From Sipunculus nudus (Eukaryota; Annelida; Sipuncula; Golfingiida; Sipunculidae), in the NCBI GenBank assembly GCA_026874595.1, contig CM049310.1, positions 22,606,058 through 22,670,057 on the forward strand: a DNA stretch of 64,000 nt, read 5' to 3'. Each line of letters starts with the position of its first letter. The first letter of the stretch is position 1. Below, piece after piece: positions 48,401 to 63,400 of the stretch. Position numbers and translations under genes: made by a program. Below the pieces are notes generated by a model. That model was not told where the DNA came from and searched no databases. It saw nothing but the letters and a program-made list of their open reading frames with translations.

Positions 48401-51400
48401 TTAATTGGCCAGTTTTAAAGCTAGAGAGATCTAGTTTTTTTGCATCAGATTGCATTCAACTAGTACTACAAAATTTTATTACAAGTCTTGCAGTATCTTG
48501 TAAAATATCTCGTGGATAGAGATATTTCGAGATTTCATTCATCTTGCGCAAAAGGCCACATTATTGCAGAAATCTTTTTTAAACTGACATATCATAAGTC
48601 CTACAATAGTATCTCGAAATTGTTTTTTCATTTTTTGAATATGGCTGCTAGGGGGCGGTGCACGCGGCCCTCACACACATATCATTACATTGGCCATATC
48701 TCTAAAACCCAAAGGCTCAATTACATAAACTATAGCTTATTTTTTTCCTCTGAGTCTTTTTCATAAAGTGATAATGTCGTCTTGTCTCCATCTTGTGTCA
48801 CTTTGTCAGTGTGTGAGTCTGTTTGTCAGTTGTCCTCAAATTCGCCTGCTTGCTGGTTCTTGCGTCTCACATATAGCATTCTACAGGCCACAGTTTTTAA
48901 AGAAGCATTTGAAAACTGATGCATATTATGTTTTACAGAAATATCTCAAAACTTATATTTCATTTTCCGGATATGGCTGCTAGGTGGCGCTGCACATGAC
49001 CCTCACACACATATCATTATATTGACCATATCTCTAAAACCCAAAGCCTCAATTACAGAAACTATAGTTTATTTTCTTTCCCTGAGTCTTCTCCATGACC
49101 TAATAATGTAATCTGGTCTCAATCTTGTGTCGCTTTGTCAGTGTGTCTGTCTGATTGTCAGTTGTCCTCAAATCCGCCTGCTTGCTGGTTTTTGCGTCTC
49201 ATATATAGCATTCTACAGGCCACAGTTTTTTCAGGAATCCTTTAAAAACTGGTACATCTTATGTGTTACACTTGTACAGATTTTTTATTTTCCGGATATA
49301 GCCACTAGGGGGCCCTGCACTTTCACCGCCCCAACATATCATGTTTTGCCATATCTCCAAAATTATAAACCTTATCTACATAAACTATCGCTAATTTTGC
49401 TCTTCTTTACCTTCGGCACTTTTTCTGGTAATCTGTTATCACAGATGTGTCAGTATGTCTATCTGTTTGTCTTTTGTGGTCAGCTTTGTCTGCTTCCTCG
49501 TTGTTTTGTCTGTTATGTCATTTTACAGGCCACAACTTTTCAGCAAACGCTGAGGGTCATTCAAATAATAGAAAACCCACAGTATGTTCTGTCTGTCCGT
49601 CTGTCTCTCATTTCAACTTCTGGCAAGCGCTCGACCTCTGGTCGTCTAATTTGTTTTTTTTTGGGTGGAAAATAAATTGGTTTTGGTTTCTACATTCTTT
49701 TGATTTGCACAGAATATTTGCAGATAAAATATTAAATAGAATATATTTTACTGACTTGACACATGAAGTATATGGTATCAGCATGCAGTCAAAATATATC
49801 ATTACAGTAAGTTAAACTTGCATATGACATCAAATCTATGATGACAACATGTTATTTCACACACAAAACTAGCATGGTAATGGATTTTAGTCAGTAGGGG
49901 CACATGTAGGGGCTTATTTTGCTTGTAGAATGAATAATAATCCATTATGATTAATATCTGTGAGCAGGAAATGAGTGCATGTGCATGCAGACTCCTTTGT
50001 GCAGGATAAATGTATCTTTTAGAAATATACAGTATTCCCACATTCTCTCACCGACACACAGATCATAGAAACCATCCATGTCAGATAAAACTGAGGATGA
50101 TGGAAGGTACTGATTTTGAGGAAATATCAACTGAGGACAACAAACAATTTACTGTACATGTTCAGGTACTACTGGGCACAAAGTAATGTGTAACAGACTG
50201 CTATGAATCACAATTTAGAAAATAATGGTTGATCAACATGAGCTCTGACAGCTTAAGTTAGAGCATGAGCTTTATATTCTATAATAGTTAGCAAATCAGG
50301 CAGTTTGATAGAAGGTAAATAAACAAAAATACACTGGGTTTATTTATACTGAACCAACACTCACTTTGCTGCATGCTCACAAAAATAAGCCTGATCCAAT
50401 GTATAATGGAATTATAAATATACAGGTATGTGGAAGATGACTTTTTTCAGAAATGATTATCCAGAGAAGAGAGGTGATGAGACTTTGAATTGACAGTGGA
50501 GTTTACTAGATATGATTTGGACCTTGCAGGTCCATAATAAGGGCATCTCTATGCCTGGATTCTAAGATGGCTGTGTATGCTTGAAACTGATAGCTGCCTG
50601 CCTGGTGGCCTTATTGGATTTCTTAAGATTACAAAATATTATAGGGCACATCTTCTCAAAAGGGCCAATCTTCAACAAAACGTTCAAGTCAGTTGATCTT
50701 ATGGTTCTATATATTATGTGAGTGAAGAAAGGTGGCTGCCTGGCGGTCATATTGGATTTCTGATGATTCTGCAATTCTGTAGCATATATCATTTCCTAGG
50801 AATCAACCAATTTCAGGTCAGTCGTACACATTGTTTGGAAGATAATGTGCATGAAAAAAGTGATTGAAAGGCAAACAGAGCAGCTGATTTTTATAGACTA
50901 CCTGCCTAGGAGGGGCCCCAATAATAGTCCAGTGACAAATTGAAAAAAAAAAAATATGTATTTATAAAGCATAAATTTGTGTCAACAAAACTAGTATTGG
51001 CCCGAGTATAGAATCCAACCTACATTTCCAAGATGGGGCTAAACTGAGAGGACCGTCTCATATTAGTAGTAATCAACATAAGCCATGACATGCCTGATAA
51101 TATGACATAGACTTGCCTCTTACTTTTCAATTACATCAATCCAAAACATCCTAACATCTGTCCGTATACACCCATAACCTCATCCATGTAGGCCGGATTC
51201 TATACTCGCTCCCTAGTATCTTTCCACAAATAAGTACCGGTATCTGCTTGTGAATAAGTTTCTAGGGCAGACATTCCAGAAATGTCAAAACTCCTTCAGT
51301 GTAAAGTTCTGTACATTTCATCTGTGTGGCTACGGACATCATTAGTTATTACTTATATGAAGGAAAAGTATTAAAAGTCCATTTGTAAGTCTTGCAAAAG

Positions 51401-54400
51401 TTACTTATTAAATATTTTTTAAAAGTTTATTATCACAGCTTATCCACAAAATAAAGTATCAAATAGTATTAACATCTGACAAAAAAGAATTAAATGAAAA
51501 GGCAGTTTTTATAGAAACTTCTATGTTTATATAGAATTGGTAGCCCAGCATCAGAAAGTGTACTTATAATGTGATAATTGAGAATTGGAACCATACATAT
51601 ATATATCTGCAGACAAACAATGGATAAATACTGAAATACAGCATCAGAGCTGGGACTTGACTGTGATCATAGCAGGCTGATACCATAGATACAAATGTTG
51701 GTGAAGAACGGTTGAACCTTGTGTACACACATTTAACAGCTTCCATGCACAGGAATTTGACATTCATCATAGGCATTTGATATTCTCTAGTCATGGAACT
51801 GTACATTAATAAAATCCTAACTACATGCATAAATGATTTATTTGTTGCTCTCTTAACAGGCTATTAAGTGTGACCTCAGGCCAAGCTATTAGCTGTACTG
51901 TATTTTTAAAATCTAGATAAAACTAGATGCTGCAGTAATGTATGTACATGTTATGACATTTTAGTTTTTTACTACTATAGTCCATTTCACCACCTGCTGT
52001 CCACCTGTTTTTTGTAGATGATTTACTTAAAAGTTTATATTTTTCAATATTTTCCAAGTAAACAACATATGGAAGTGACAACCTAATATGGCAGTTAAGA
52101 ATTTTACAATAAATCCCTCGTTCATGTTTCACAACATTTTAGTCTCTTTATCATGATCTGGCAGATATTGTGTGTCCCTCCATAAGTAGCCATCTTTGTT
52201 TTAGCTGGTTATATTTTTTAGAGTGTTTACATGAGATCATCCAATCAGCAGCTGTCAGTTGAGGCTGTTTTTGCATGTGACCAATGACCTTGACCGCCAT
52301 AAGTGGGTCTGATATGTTGTAAAATATAGACTGATTTCTCATATTTTCAGAAAATGCTGTTACTCAAATATGGCATAAGGTAGGAATTTAGTTACCTAGT
52401 TGAAAATTAGGTTCTGTAATCCTCTCCTCAACACTATAATTATTTCCCTTGGAATATACCTAATAAAAATTTTCATAGCAAAAAACAGGTGGACATGAGG
52501 GGATGAAACGGACTATAGCTGATAACTGATCTGTCAGATTTCTAATCTGATAAATTACCACTATACACCACTGTATACCACAGGATGTGTAAACACTATG
52601 CCATGATATTAAAATATTAACATATACAGGCTGCACTGTGCTGTTACTGAGTGTCTGTTTCTCAGTATTTGACCACCAGAGTGCTGTGAACATGCACGCT
52701 GAAGCAGATACAACAGGCGTAATAGGAGTATACATAATGATACCCTCAGTCTCCGGACCATCCTTGGTTTTCTTGGCTGTATCCTCCTTATCCTTAGTTT
52801 CCTTAGTATCCTTAGTTACTGATGAAAGAAAAATAGTTAAACACTGTAAGCTGATCACAGTGTGGTAACAGAAGCTCACTGTTCCATACTGGAAATTGTT
52901 TGTGAAAAGCTGAAGGAGCCAAGCTGGTCTCAATCAGCAGGGCATCAGAATTTAAAGTGAGATAATCAAATTTTTAATAAAAGTCTATTAAAAGTACTGT
53001 GATATAACTGATGCTACTTGACACATATACATCCACACACAAATTCTTTCTTCCATCTTTCTATATTTAAAGAATAGTATTTAACCATAAACATCCTCTC
53101 TAAATCTGCTTTGTGGATGGTTCTGAAGACATTACATATTTGTGTTCACAATCTATAATATATCCATCCTTTAACACCTATACCTACCCTTTGCCTCCTA
53201 CCTTTATTTCTCATATTACTGAGACATCTCTGTTACTTCATACAATATATATGTACTGGCACAGAGTGAGTGTATAACACAGTAACCAAGACTTGCACTG
53301 TGTTCTCTTTAACGCTCAGTGGTCATTTAACAACACTTCCAAACAAAATCATTCTTGAGCAGCCTCAAACTGTGTGAAACCAGTCCACAGCATGAAGAAC
53401 AAAACTAATATCACTGCTACAGCAGTTAGCTCAAGGGAGAAGTTAGGTTACTATAGTAAAAGGACCTAAGGTACACAACACCACCAGTTCCCCCCCCCCT
53501 CCCCACCACCACAATATACTCAATTTAACATATCATTAGTGAGTTGAGGAAAAAGTTAACTGATTTCACAGCCTAAATGTGAGGGCGTATAGAATTTTTT
53601 TCCATATTGTGAATATTTGTTAAAATATTCTGCAGAGAAATGAGCCTGCAAACTGTTATAAACATACACATGAGTGACAGCTAGCTACTCTTTTCTTCCT
53701 GCATGCATTCCTGTGTCATAGGCTACCACTGTGCACTCTAACATCATAGGCTACCACTGTGCACTCTAACATCATGGGCTACCGTGTGCACTCTCTAACA
53801 TCATGGGCTACCCTGTGCACTCTCTAACATCATTGGCTACCCTGTGCACTCTCTAACATCATTGGCTACCCTGTGCACTCTAACATCATTGGCTACTACT
53901 GTGTAATTGCATAAGAAACATGCCAGGAGACAACCGTAATCTTACCCTCTTTTTTGGCTGGTTCTTCAGAAGGCTCAGCCACCTTTGGTTCAACCCATCC
54001 TTGTGGGATATATGTACAGTGTCACTTTTTAAGTAAATTATTTGGAATCGCAAACTGTTTGGATTTATGGAGCATATAATTACAAGGTTTCAATCTCAGG
54101 CTCAAATTAATAATGATGACAATTTAATGATTTTAAAATCATATAATTATAAATCAGTACTTCTATACTCAAATTTCTTATTTCCAATTTACTGTGTTAT
54201 CAGTATTGAAGAAAAATGACAAAGAATATAGTCATCTTGAAATATAATTACCATTTTATGAGCTCATTCATAACAAATAAACTAATGACATACAGAAGTG
54301 TACATACTGATACATCAGTATAGCTATCTGAAATCTATTTCCTGATTTATGGCAATAAAAATAAATTTGTGCAAATAGGTATAATTTCTGGGTAGAATTT

Positions 54401-57400
54401 CTTTCTGAAAACTGGTGCACAATCAAATCTAAATAATCTCCAATATAATTTTTGTGTAATATAATCAAGGCCAGTGCTTCCTGGATCATCTAGATAGATT
54501 AAACTTATCATAACATAAATATTCATTTAATCTTTTATGATTGGGGTGCAAAGATATTTATGAGTGTTTTGGTGTCATGCATAAAGAAATAAGGCTCATG
54601 CTGAGAATAAATAAAAGTAGTTATACCATCTTTTTGAGGCTTGATTGGTTTCAGACTCTCTAGAAAACACAGAAATATTATTCAATATATCATCAACATT
54701 TCTAGCCTGGAAACGTATGTCCTAATGGAACAGTTAGTTTTGCATATCTTTCAATGTGTCTTTTTTTTAATAAATATCTGTTTATAAGACATCAGACCAA
54801 ACTACAGTAACACAAATGTAGAAGGATATTCTGTTTTCATATCTCAAGCATAACTAGACATAAATCAATTAAGCAAACAGGTAAAATTTAAAAACATTGT
54901 CTTTGGTGCTTACATATGAAAATAATGACTGGTTCCAAATTGTATTGGTTTGATTCATGGGGATTAGCTTTCACAATTACCTCCTGGGAATAAATGAGAG
55001 GCTAAGGATTACCTCACCTAATATTACCATGACTGTCTGTGCTCATGACCATTTCTGCCACTTTGACAGCTGTTTAAAACATGTCCACCTGGCATGTGAT
55101 ATAATCACAGAACAACAGTATTGTTCTGTCTATGATATACAGGCTCTTAAGATATATTATGTATGGAACTTTCAAAAGGGATTTAAAGTAGGGCTTCATA
55201 CAGTCAAGGTACCGAACAAACAAAATGTGCATGACACACATGGGTCAGATTATAACGAATAGACAAATTAGTGTCCTTCTGAGACTTTCTGTAATGAACT
55301 GAAAAATTAAATATTTGACATCAAACCAATTTATTTTGATCATCTCTTGTTTTGTCATGACATGTGCCTTTACTTTCTTCATGAGTAGTTTTATATGGTG
55401 TCAATCATACATGGATGTCTCACAATAAATTTTATGTAAGGGTTGAAGGGGTGATGGATAGAGAAGCTCATTATGAAATTGCCCAGAAAATGAATTCTAA
55501 TTTTCAGAATGCTGACTATATATATGATATTATTTATTTTTCCAAAGGTAAACATACAAACTGACATGATAAGTTCATGTTGTCAACAAGGAAACTTCAT
55601 AAATGGAGAGATATCCTGTGCAAAGGTTTTAGAACTCTGAGTAGGTTAAGGCCCAACCAGTGATAAATATTATATAACTTTACCATTTACATAATGAATG
55701 CAATTATAAATGTCTTAAACTGAAAAACTTTTCCGATCTTTATATTTAACGGTTAGTAACAATGAAAGTTAGTACCATGCCATGCTTGTTGATAACCATC
55801 AATATTTATCACACAGCTATATCTAGTTAGTCACTTTCACATTACTACAACACACATCAGACTAAAGGACACTGCTTCAGATATTAAATTGTTAATAATG
55901 ATTAGTAAATGTCACCATGCACAACACAAGGAGAAGTCACACACAGTCTCACTGTAATATTATACAGAGATACAGATAGTGTGACACTGTGCACATCATT
56001 AGAATCACCTGGACACCTGAGTAAAAGTTCGAAGCAGTTATTTTAAACTTTTTTTATTTCATATGCATTGCACAAATACAGTGTACCTATAATGACTAAT
56101 GTAATGCACTCTCCATTGCTTGGATGGTGGCATTTGATGAAGAAAACCAGAGGAACTGGAAAAAAACACCCACCCTGTATAGGGCCACCACAACCCACTA
56201 TCATAGCCAAACCCTGGTCCCCAGGAAAAACAGCTGAACTTGTTACCACTAGACAGTCCAGACCCCAAGTAACCAAGTAAAATATGTGATTCTTTAAAAT
56301 CACAGTGATGATTTTTTACAGTTATGCCACAAATATTGTGTGATATTGTGTTGAGCCTGGAACCATGATTTCATTTTATATTTTTCTTGTTGACATAAAT
56401 CCAGTAACTGAGTCATACATCTGTTTGTGTAGTATAAATCTTATAGCCTCTGTTTGTACCATAACTTGCATTATTGTATTTACAAGTATATTCGACAGAA
56501 ATTTAGACCATGTACATAGTACACCTCACTTAATTAGAGGTTCTGTGTTTTAATGTATCAACATGTGATGACACTGACAGGCATAATGATATTAGTAACT
56601 TTATCATCATGCAGAATGCTGGATGAATTCAATAGTGAGGTCATTTTTGTATTTATAAGAAATAGCACAACGTGTCCTGAACATTTGATTTCTGAAGTGG
56701 CTAACTCCACTGGCCCACAATACATGCAAACTGCCTCACTACACACACACACATCCACACATATGCCCATACACAGGTGATAATATGACAACAGGTTACC
56801 CTCTAAGTCTTGTTCTTCCACACTGACTGAATCAAAGCCTTAGACAGGGAAATGTACAAGATACATAATTTGAGCATTAAGGTAACAGACAGATAATAAG
56901 CGATTATGGAACATCAATGGCAGGTCACTTGAACTATTACAAAACAATCACAGACCATTCCATGTATCAAAATTTAAATAAGCTTGTGGTCTATGTATGT
57001 AAGGCCACACACATATATATCATCATAAACTTAAAACATGCGTTAGGCTTAATCTGACCTGTGATAACATTTTGTTCTTTTCTTTTTTTACATGTACTTT
57101 TCATCAAACTTGTGACAGAACATAGATCCATTATCTATTATGCTACAGGTTGCATATAAAAGCAAACCAAACTGTCTGGTTAGTGATGCTTGCTGCCCGG
57201 TATGAGTTACATTGTACCATTTTCTGTAAAATATAAAATTTTTCTTTGAATTAAAAATTATTCAATCCAACAGCCAAAACTTATTTATATATAGCAGATC
57301 CAACAGAGAATATTAAGAGGATTTTGATTTAAAAATAAAATTGGTGCTAAATTTTTCAAGCTACGTTGAAGCAAGAAAGTTTAATGAAACTAGGACTTAA

Positions 57401-60400
57401 ATTTTAAGACAATGAGGTGTTCAGCATCCCTACTTTGATGGGCCTTTAAGTAACCTTCCCTTCTTCTCCAGCACTGGACAGACAAATCAACCTTAAACAC
57501 TCACTCTGATTCCTAGACTCTTGAGGTTTACACTGTGGCCCTTCCTTGAGCTGCCTGTTGTTCCTGTTATGAGAAATGTAAAAAACAATTATATACACTG
57601 TATTTATAATAAAAACCTGACTATAAGGCCAAAAAAAATAAAAGGTATGGTTCTCAGGCACTGCCTGCGTCAATTTTTACCCCCCCCCCCCCCCCGGCAT
57701 CAAACATTTTTATTTAATTTTCATCTCTCAAGAAGATAAAATAGTACAATTTTGATACAATTTCCTTTGTTATGTAGTGCTTTTACCTGTTTAGCAAAAA
57801 AAAACCTGTTATTTTCATGCTTTTCCCTGATCATATGACATTTTTATCGAAACATACAAAAAAGGGTAAAAAATAAAATACCGGCTGCCCGCGGTGATTT
57901 CTGAAAAAAAGTGCCTGAGAACCATACCTTTTTATTTTTTTTGGTCTAATGCTTGAAGAATTACTGACAATGATGCATAATGTAACACTGACAACCTGAG
58001 ATACAAAGTGACCATTTGCTCATGTGGTTCTTAGTAAAATATAAAACAAAATTAATATATCTTTTTTAAAGAAACTTAAAATAGTAATAAAATTAAACCT
58101 CCCTAGTTCGGGAGACAAATCACACCCTCCTCTCCTACACCCATACATTTAAAAGAGGTGCTTATTTATCAGAGGTTACAGGTCTCAAACCTAGGTTATT
58201 TTTCCAAGGATTGCTCAAGTGAATGTGTTACAAAGATACAGCACAAAGAAACATTCCTTGTACATCAAATTATACAAAGTTTAGTGTTTACAGATATGTA
58301 AAAGTTATCATTTCTCCACATTTAGGGAAGGGAAATTGTTGTAGGGCAAGAAGTGAGCACATATATACAGTAACAATTAAAATCAGCATGTTCACCTCGA
58401 TTGGCATTTTATGTAAAACCATTTTTTTATGAACAAGAAAATATATCTCAAGAACTTATTTATCATCAATCAACCTACCTATTCTTTTTGATACCTCCAA
58501 ATCCATTTTTATTCAACTTGTTGAGCTGCAAAACATGTGAACATTATCACTAACTAGGTTTAGATGGTGCAATTAATGATAACATAATGTCATTGGTGTG
58601 AATGAACAATCATTATTGTATGCACTGACAGTTTATACAAATTTTTTTAGTGTTTGAGTTGGGTTTTAGTGTTATTTATATATAATTTCAGTGATCTAAT
58701 ACATACATACTCAGTATACTGTTCACAAATATTACTGGATAGTGTAACTTACATGAACATTAATGTTACTTTAACTGAAACACAATGTAGAATGCTATGA
58801 AATTCAGTTCAAGCCTACCATAGTCCAATGTCTAGCTGGTGCTAGCCTGCTACTGGGCTATACCTCATTATAATGGTACAGAGGTTGACAGAATACATGG
58901 TATTATTATAAAGTGATCCACATACATTCTGAGAGAACATCTGCCTGGCCTTGAGCCGTCGTTCTGCCTCCGCCCTCTCGAGCATTCTGCTGGCTGGAGC
59001 AGACACCACCCGACGCTTCTGATGAATACAATTCAACAAAATCAAATTGTGTTTGAAACACAAACCGTTCATGTTATGATGTTCCTGCTCTGGATAGTAT
59101 GTAATTGAAGAACCAAATCCCTCATCATACTTTACACTGACAGACCTCGGGGGGGCCCCCATTCACCAAACAGCATATGGCATGTCATGTCATTAAGCTC
59201 AATACACTGTGACATCACTGCACTTAACGGCTGTATGATCACATAAAATGCCCTCACAAGTAAACATTGCTGACAAGAAGCATATAACACCCATCCTTAA
59301 GTTATCTGTACTAAGCTTTACATAAAAATTTAATCCTTTGTGATGTTCACATTCCAAGCCAATTTGTCATATTTCATTTCATTCATGAATCCATTTTTAT
59401 GATATCTTGCTGACTTTCACATGCAGAATCACAAACAATAACTCTGCTTTAGCTTCATTCAGGGTTCATTAAAACATAAAATCATTCTCTCATATACCAG
59501 GAAGGAACCTATCTAAGTACACTTTCAATGTCAATGGCTACTACATCAAGATAAAAAATGTATCCTTATTTGTTTTGACTATGAAAACATTAAATTATCA
59601 ACTGAGACTTATTGACCTAGCTGGCTCCTGGCTGGCTGAACCTGGGGCAGTCATGTTAAGGTAACCAAAATGTAAGGACCACGAAACGTCACTGATTGTG
59701 ACTTACTCTGAGCTTGACAATCTGTGTGTGACTTAAGTTAATCTGAGCCTGACCATAGGCCCTTGATATTACCATTAAAACATGTTTAAATAGCCCCTGA
59801 AAATCAGTGTGTGACTTTCACTGAGCATGATATCTAGTGTGTGACTAACTGGTATGTGACTTACACTGAGCTTGACAATCTGTGTGTGACTTAAGTTAAT
59901 CTGAGCCTGACCACAGGCCCTTGATATTACCATTAAAACATGTTTGAATAGCCCCTAAAAATCAGTGTGTGACTTTCACGGAGCATGATATCTGGTGTGT
60001 GACTAACTGGTATGTGACTTACTCTGAGCTTGACAATCTGTGTGTGACTTAAGTTAATCTGAGCCTGACCACAGGCCCTTGATATTACCATTAAAACATG
60101 TTTAAATAGCCCCTGAAAATCAGTGTGTGACTTTCACTGAGCATGATATCTGGTGTGTGACTAACTGGTATGTGACTTACTCTGAGCTTGACAATCTGTG
60201 TGTGACTTAAGTTAATCTGAGCCTGACCCCAGGCCCTTGATATTACCATTAAAACATGTCTAAATAGCCCCTTAAAATCAGTGTGTGACTTTCACGGAGC
60301 ATATCTGGTGTGTGACTAACTGGTATGTGACTTACTCTGAGCTTGACAATCTGTGTGTGACTTTAGTTAATCTGAGCCTGACCACAGGCCCTTGATATTA

Positions 60401-63400
60401 CCATTATAACATGACTAAATAGCCCCTGAAAATCAGTGTGTGACTTTCAGGGAGCATGATATCTGGTGTGTGACTAACTGGTATGTGACTTACTCTGAGC
60501 TTGACAATCTGTGTGACTTAAGTTAATCTGAGCCTGACCACAGGCCCTTGATATAACCATTAAAACATGTTTAAATAGCCCCTGAAAATCAGTGTGTGAC
60601 TTTCACTGAGCATGATATCTGGTGTGTGACTAACTGGTATGTGACTTACTCTGATCTTGACAATCTGTGTGTGACTTAAGTTAATCTGACCCTGACCACA
60701 GGCCCTTGATATTACCATTAAAACATGTCTAAATAGCCCCTTAAAATCAGTGTGTGACTTTCACTGAGCATGATATCTGGTGTGTGACTAACTGGTATGT
60801 GACTTACTCTGAGCTTGACAATCAGTGTGTGTTTTACTCTGAACTTGACACTGTGTGTGTGACTTAATGTGTGCTTGTATTGACACTTGGTGTTTGACTA
60901 CCTGGTAAATGGCTCTTGGTGTGACTTACTCTGAGCTTGAATCTAAGTGTGTGATTTACCTTGTGCTTGACACTTAGTGTGAGACTACTCTGAGCTTGGC
61001 ATTTAATGTGCAACTAACTTTGAGCTATACAACTGGTGTTCGTCTTACTTGGAGCTTGTCAATTAGTGTTTAACTTACTCTGAACTTGACACTTGGTGCG
61101 TGACTTACTCTGTGCTTGACACTTGGTGCATGACTCACTATGAGCTTGTCAATTTGTGTGTGACTTACTCTGAGCTTGACACTAGGTGTGTGACTTACTC
61201 TGAGCTTGACACTAGGTGTGTGACTTACTCTGAGCTTGACACTAGGTGTGTGACTTACTCTGAGCTTAACACTCTGTGTGTGACTTATTTACCCTGAGCT
61301 TGACACTAGGTGTGTGACTGATCTCATCCAGACTGTGTGAAGACTGGGTGGCACTGGGCTGGGCTGCAGGTTCTGGCAGTGCTGGTTCTTCCTCTGTTGG
61401 TGCTGCTACTGGTGGTGCTGGTGGCTGTGCTTGTTTTGTTGATTTCACAGTATCCACTGATGAGGAGCTGCTACTTCCCTAGAAATTAACAGCAGAAAAA
61501 AGAAACCATACAGGCTTTAAAATCATTAACTGAAAAAGAGATGTTTACAAGTAGAATAAAGTTACTAGAAAAACACCATTTTTACAGCAATATTAAATCT
61601 AAAAAAATCATTTATTATGATGTGAAACACTGGAATTTATGGAAACAATATTGATATAGTTTACAATTAATTTGACATGAACTTTTTTTACTTTTTAAAG
61701 ACAACTGCACTTTATTTCATATATATATATATTACATTTGTGGTGCACCTACATTTTTTGTTTTTGTCAATGGAGGCCTTGTTCTTGGGGCACTCGTTGG
61801 TCTCTCTGGTCGCTGCTGCACTGGCTCCCTCTGTGGGGTGACCACGGTTCCAATCAGACTCACTGATTTTGTCTCCTTGATTTCCCCATCACCAAACTCT
61901 AATGTTTTAGTAGTCTTATATTTATGCTGAACAATTTCTTTTTCATTTTGCATTTTATGAACCTGGCCTTTGCCAGCAACCTTGGCTAATTCATAAAAAT
62001 TTCTTTTTGACTTTGGGATAAGCTGGTCTTTAGCGGATTGAACACTTTTATCTGAGCGGTCAGACTCCTGACTTCGGTTGCCCTCACCACCGTTTTCATC
62101 GTCTGAGATGGATATATTTGAGATCATTGTTTCGACATCACTTTTAGCTCTTGGCAACTTATTCCTCTTACTTGATTTTTTCAACCTGAGATCAACATCA
62201 GATCCACCGTCAATATACTCAACGGACACCTGTGACACCTTACCATCGCTGGATGCACTAGAAATCATACTATCCTTGCTCTGAGTCCTGCTGTATGACT
62301 TCCCACCATCTATGTTTTCACGTATATTGATCTCGCTACCTCGTCGCTCCAGACCTTTTCCCCCTCCACCTGTCAGCTTAATGCCACTGTCAACTTTACT
62401 CTTAACGTACCTAAGGTCATGGCGTGAACTTTTTGGCCTATGTCTCGTAATCACCTGTCTTGATCGTGCAGAGCGCTGCTCTCTGGGCGTAATGTCTACC
62501 ATAACATTTCTCTCTTCTACAAACTGGACATTCAGGTTCCCTTTTTTCTCTGCAGCATCATCAGTGAGATCATCGATGACATCATCTTCGGGTGTGGGTT
62601 TATCTTCCATGACAGCTGTACCATCACCACTCGTGGACTCCATTCCGCCCGATGTTTGGCTGTGCTCGGAGAGGTTACGATGAAGAGGTATTTCTATGGA
62701 GTGATGTTTAATTACCCTTGCTTCACCATTTGGAGCAACTGGAGACAGTGTATCAATATGATCCTTGTCATCCATGTTTGCCAGCAGGTAAGAGGGACTG
62801 TTCGGTCGTGCAGTAGTGCCCTCTGGGGGTTTTTCAACCTTGTTCACATGAACGTAGGAAAATCCTGGCTTGTGGCTAACCTCCAAATGTTCATCTGCTG
62901 CTTGAATTAATCTGTAAATATATACAATATATCATCCTTAAACCTTCTTTTTCTTAAATTATAACATTTCTATATAGTGGCCTCTTTGTTCAACTTGTGC
63001 AAACATTTTAATTCACAGCAAGCTAGTTTTTCTTTACACTAGCAGATTTAAGTGCACATGGCATATAATAGCACAGCCAAACTATGGACTATGGGATGCA
63101 TGTACTTTGTATTTACAGATATGTACCGAGAAATGCTGAAACTTAATGTTACAACTTTACATTACATTCTTAATTCAAACATGACCATTTCCAGAACATG
63201 AAAACTGTCAGAATATTCAAATTATACACACAAAAAAGGAAACTTAAAATTATTCTTTAAGTAACCAGTAAGTAACTGTATCCATAGCGGTATATAAAAA
63301 TATAATAATATAAATTACCTAGGTGTGTCTAGTTCTACACTCTCATGGATCTCTGCTGTTGGCAGTGTAAGGTGTATAGGTTCAGGTGTGGGTCGCCGTA

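Noticed and set aside
49127-49675. 182-codon plus-strand frame
   Set aside because: Spans tandem units and the tail of the 48-kb repeat element; frame not kept between units.
53719-53906. Possible CRISPR-like array
   Set aside because: Contiguous minisatellite with no unique spacers, in a eukaryotic intron.
61100-61297. 65-codon plus-strand frame with a CVTYSELDTR repeat
   Set aside because: Pure translation of the 30-bp satellite on the wrong strand for the gene.
62312-62683. 123-codon plus-strand frame
   Set aside because: Antisense shadow of the 1.16-kb minus-strand exon.
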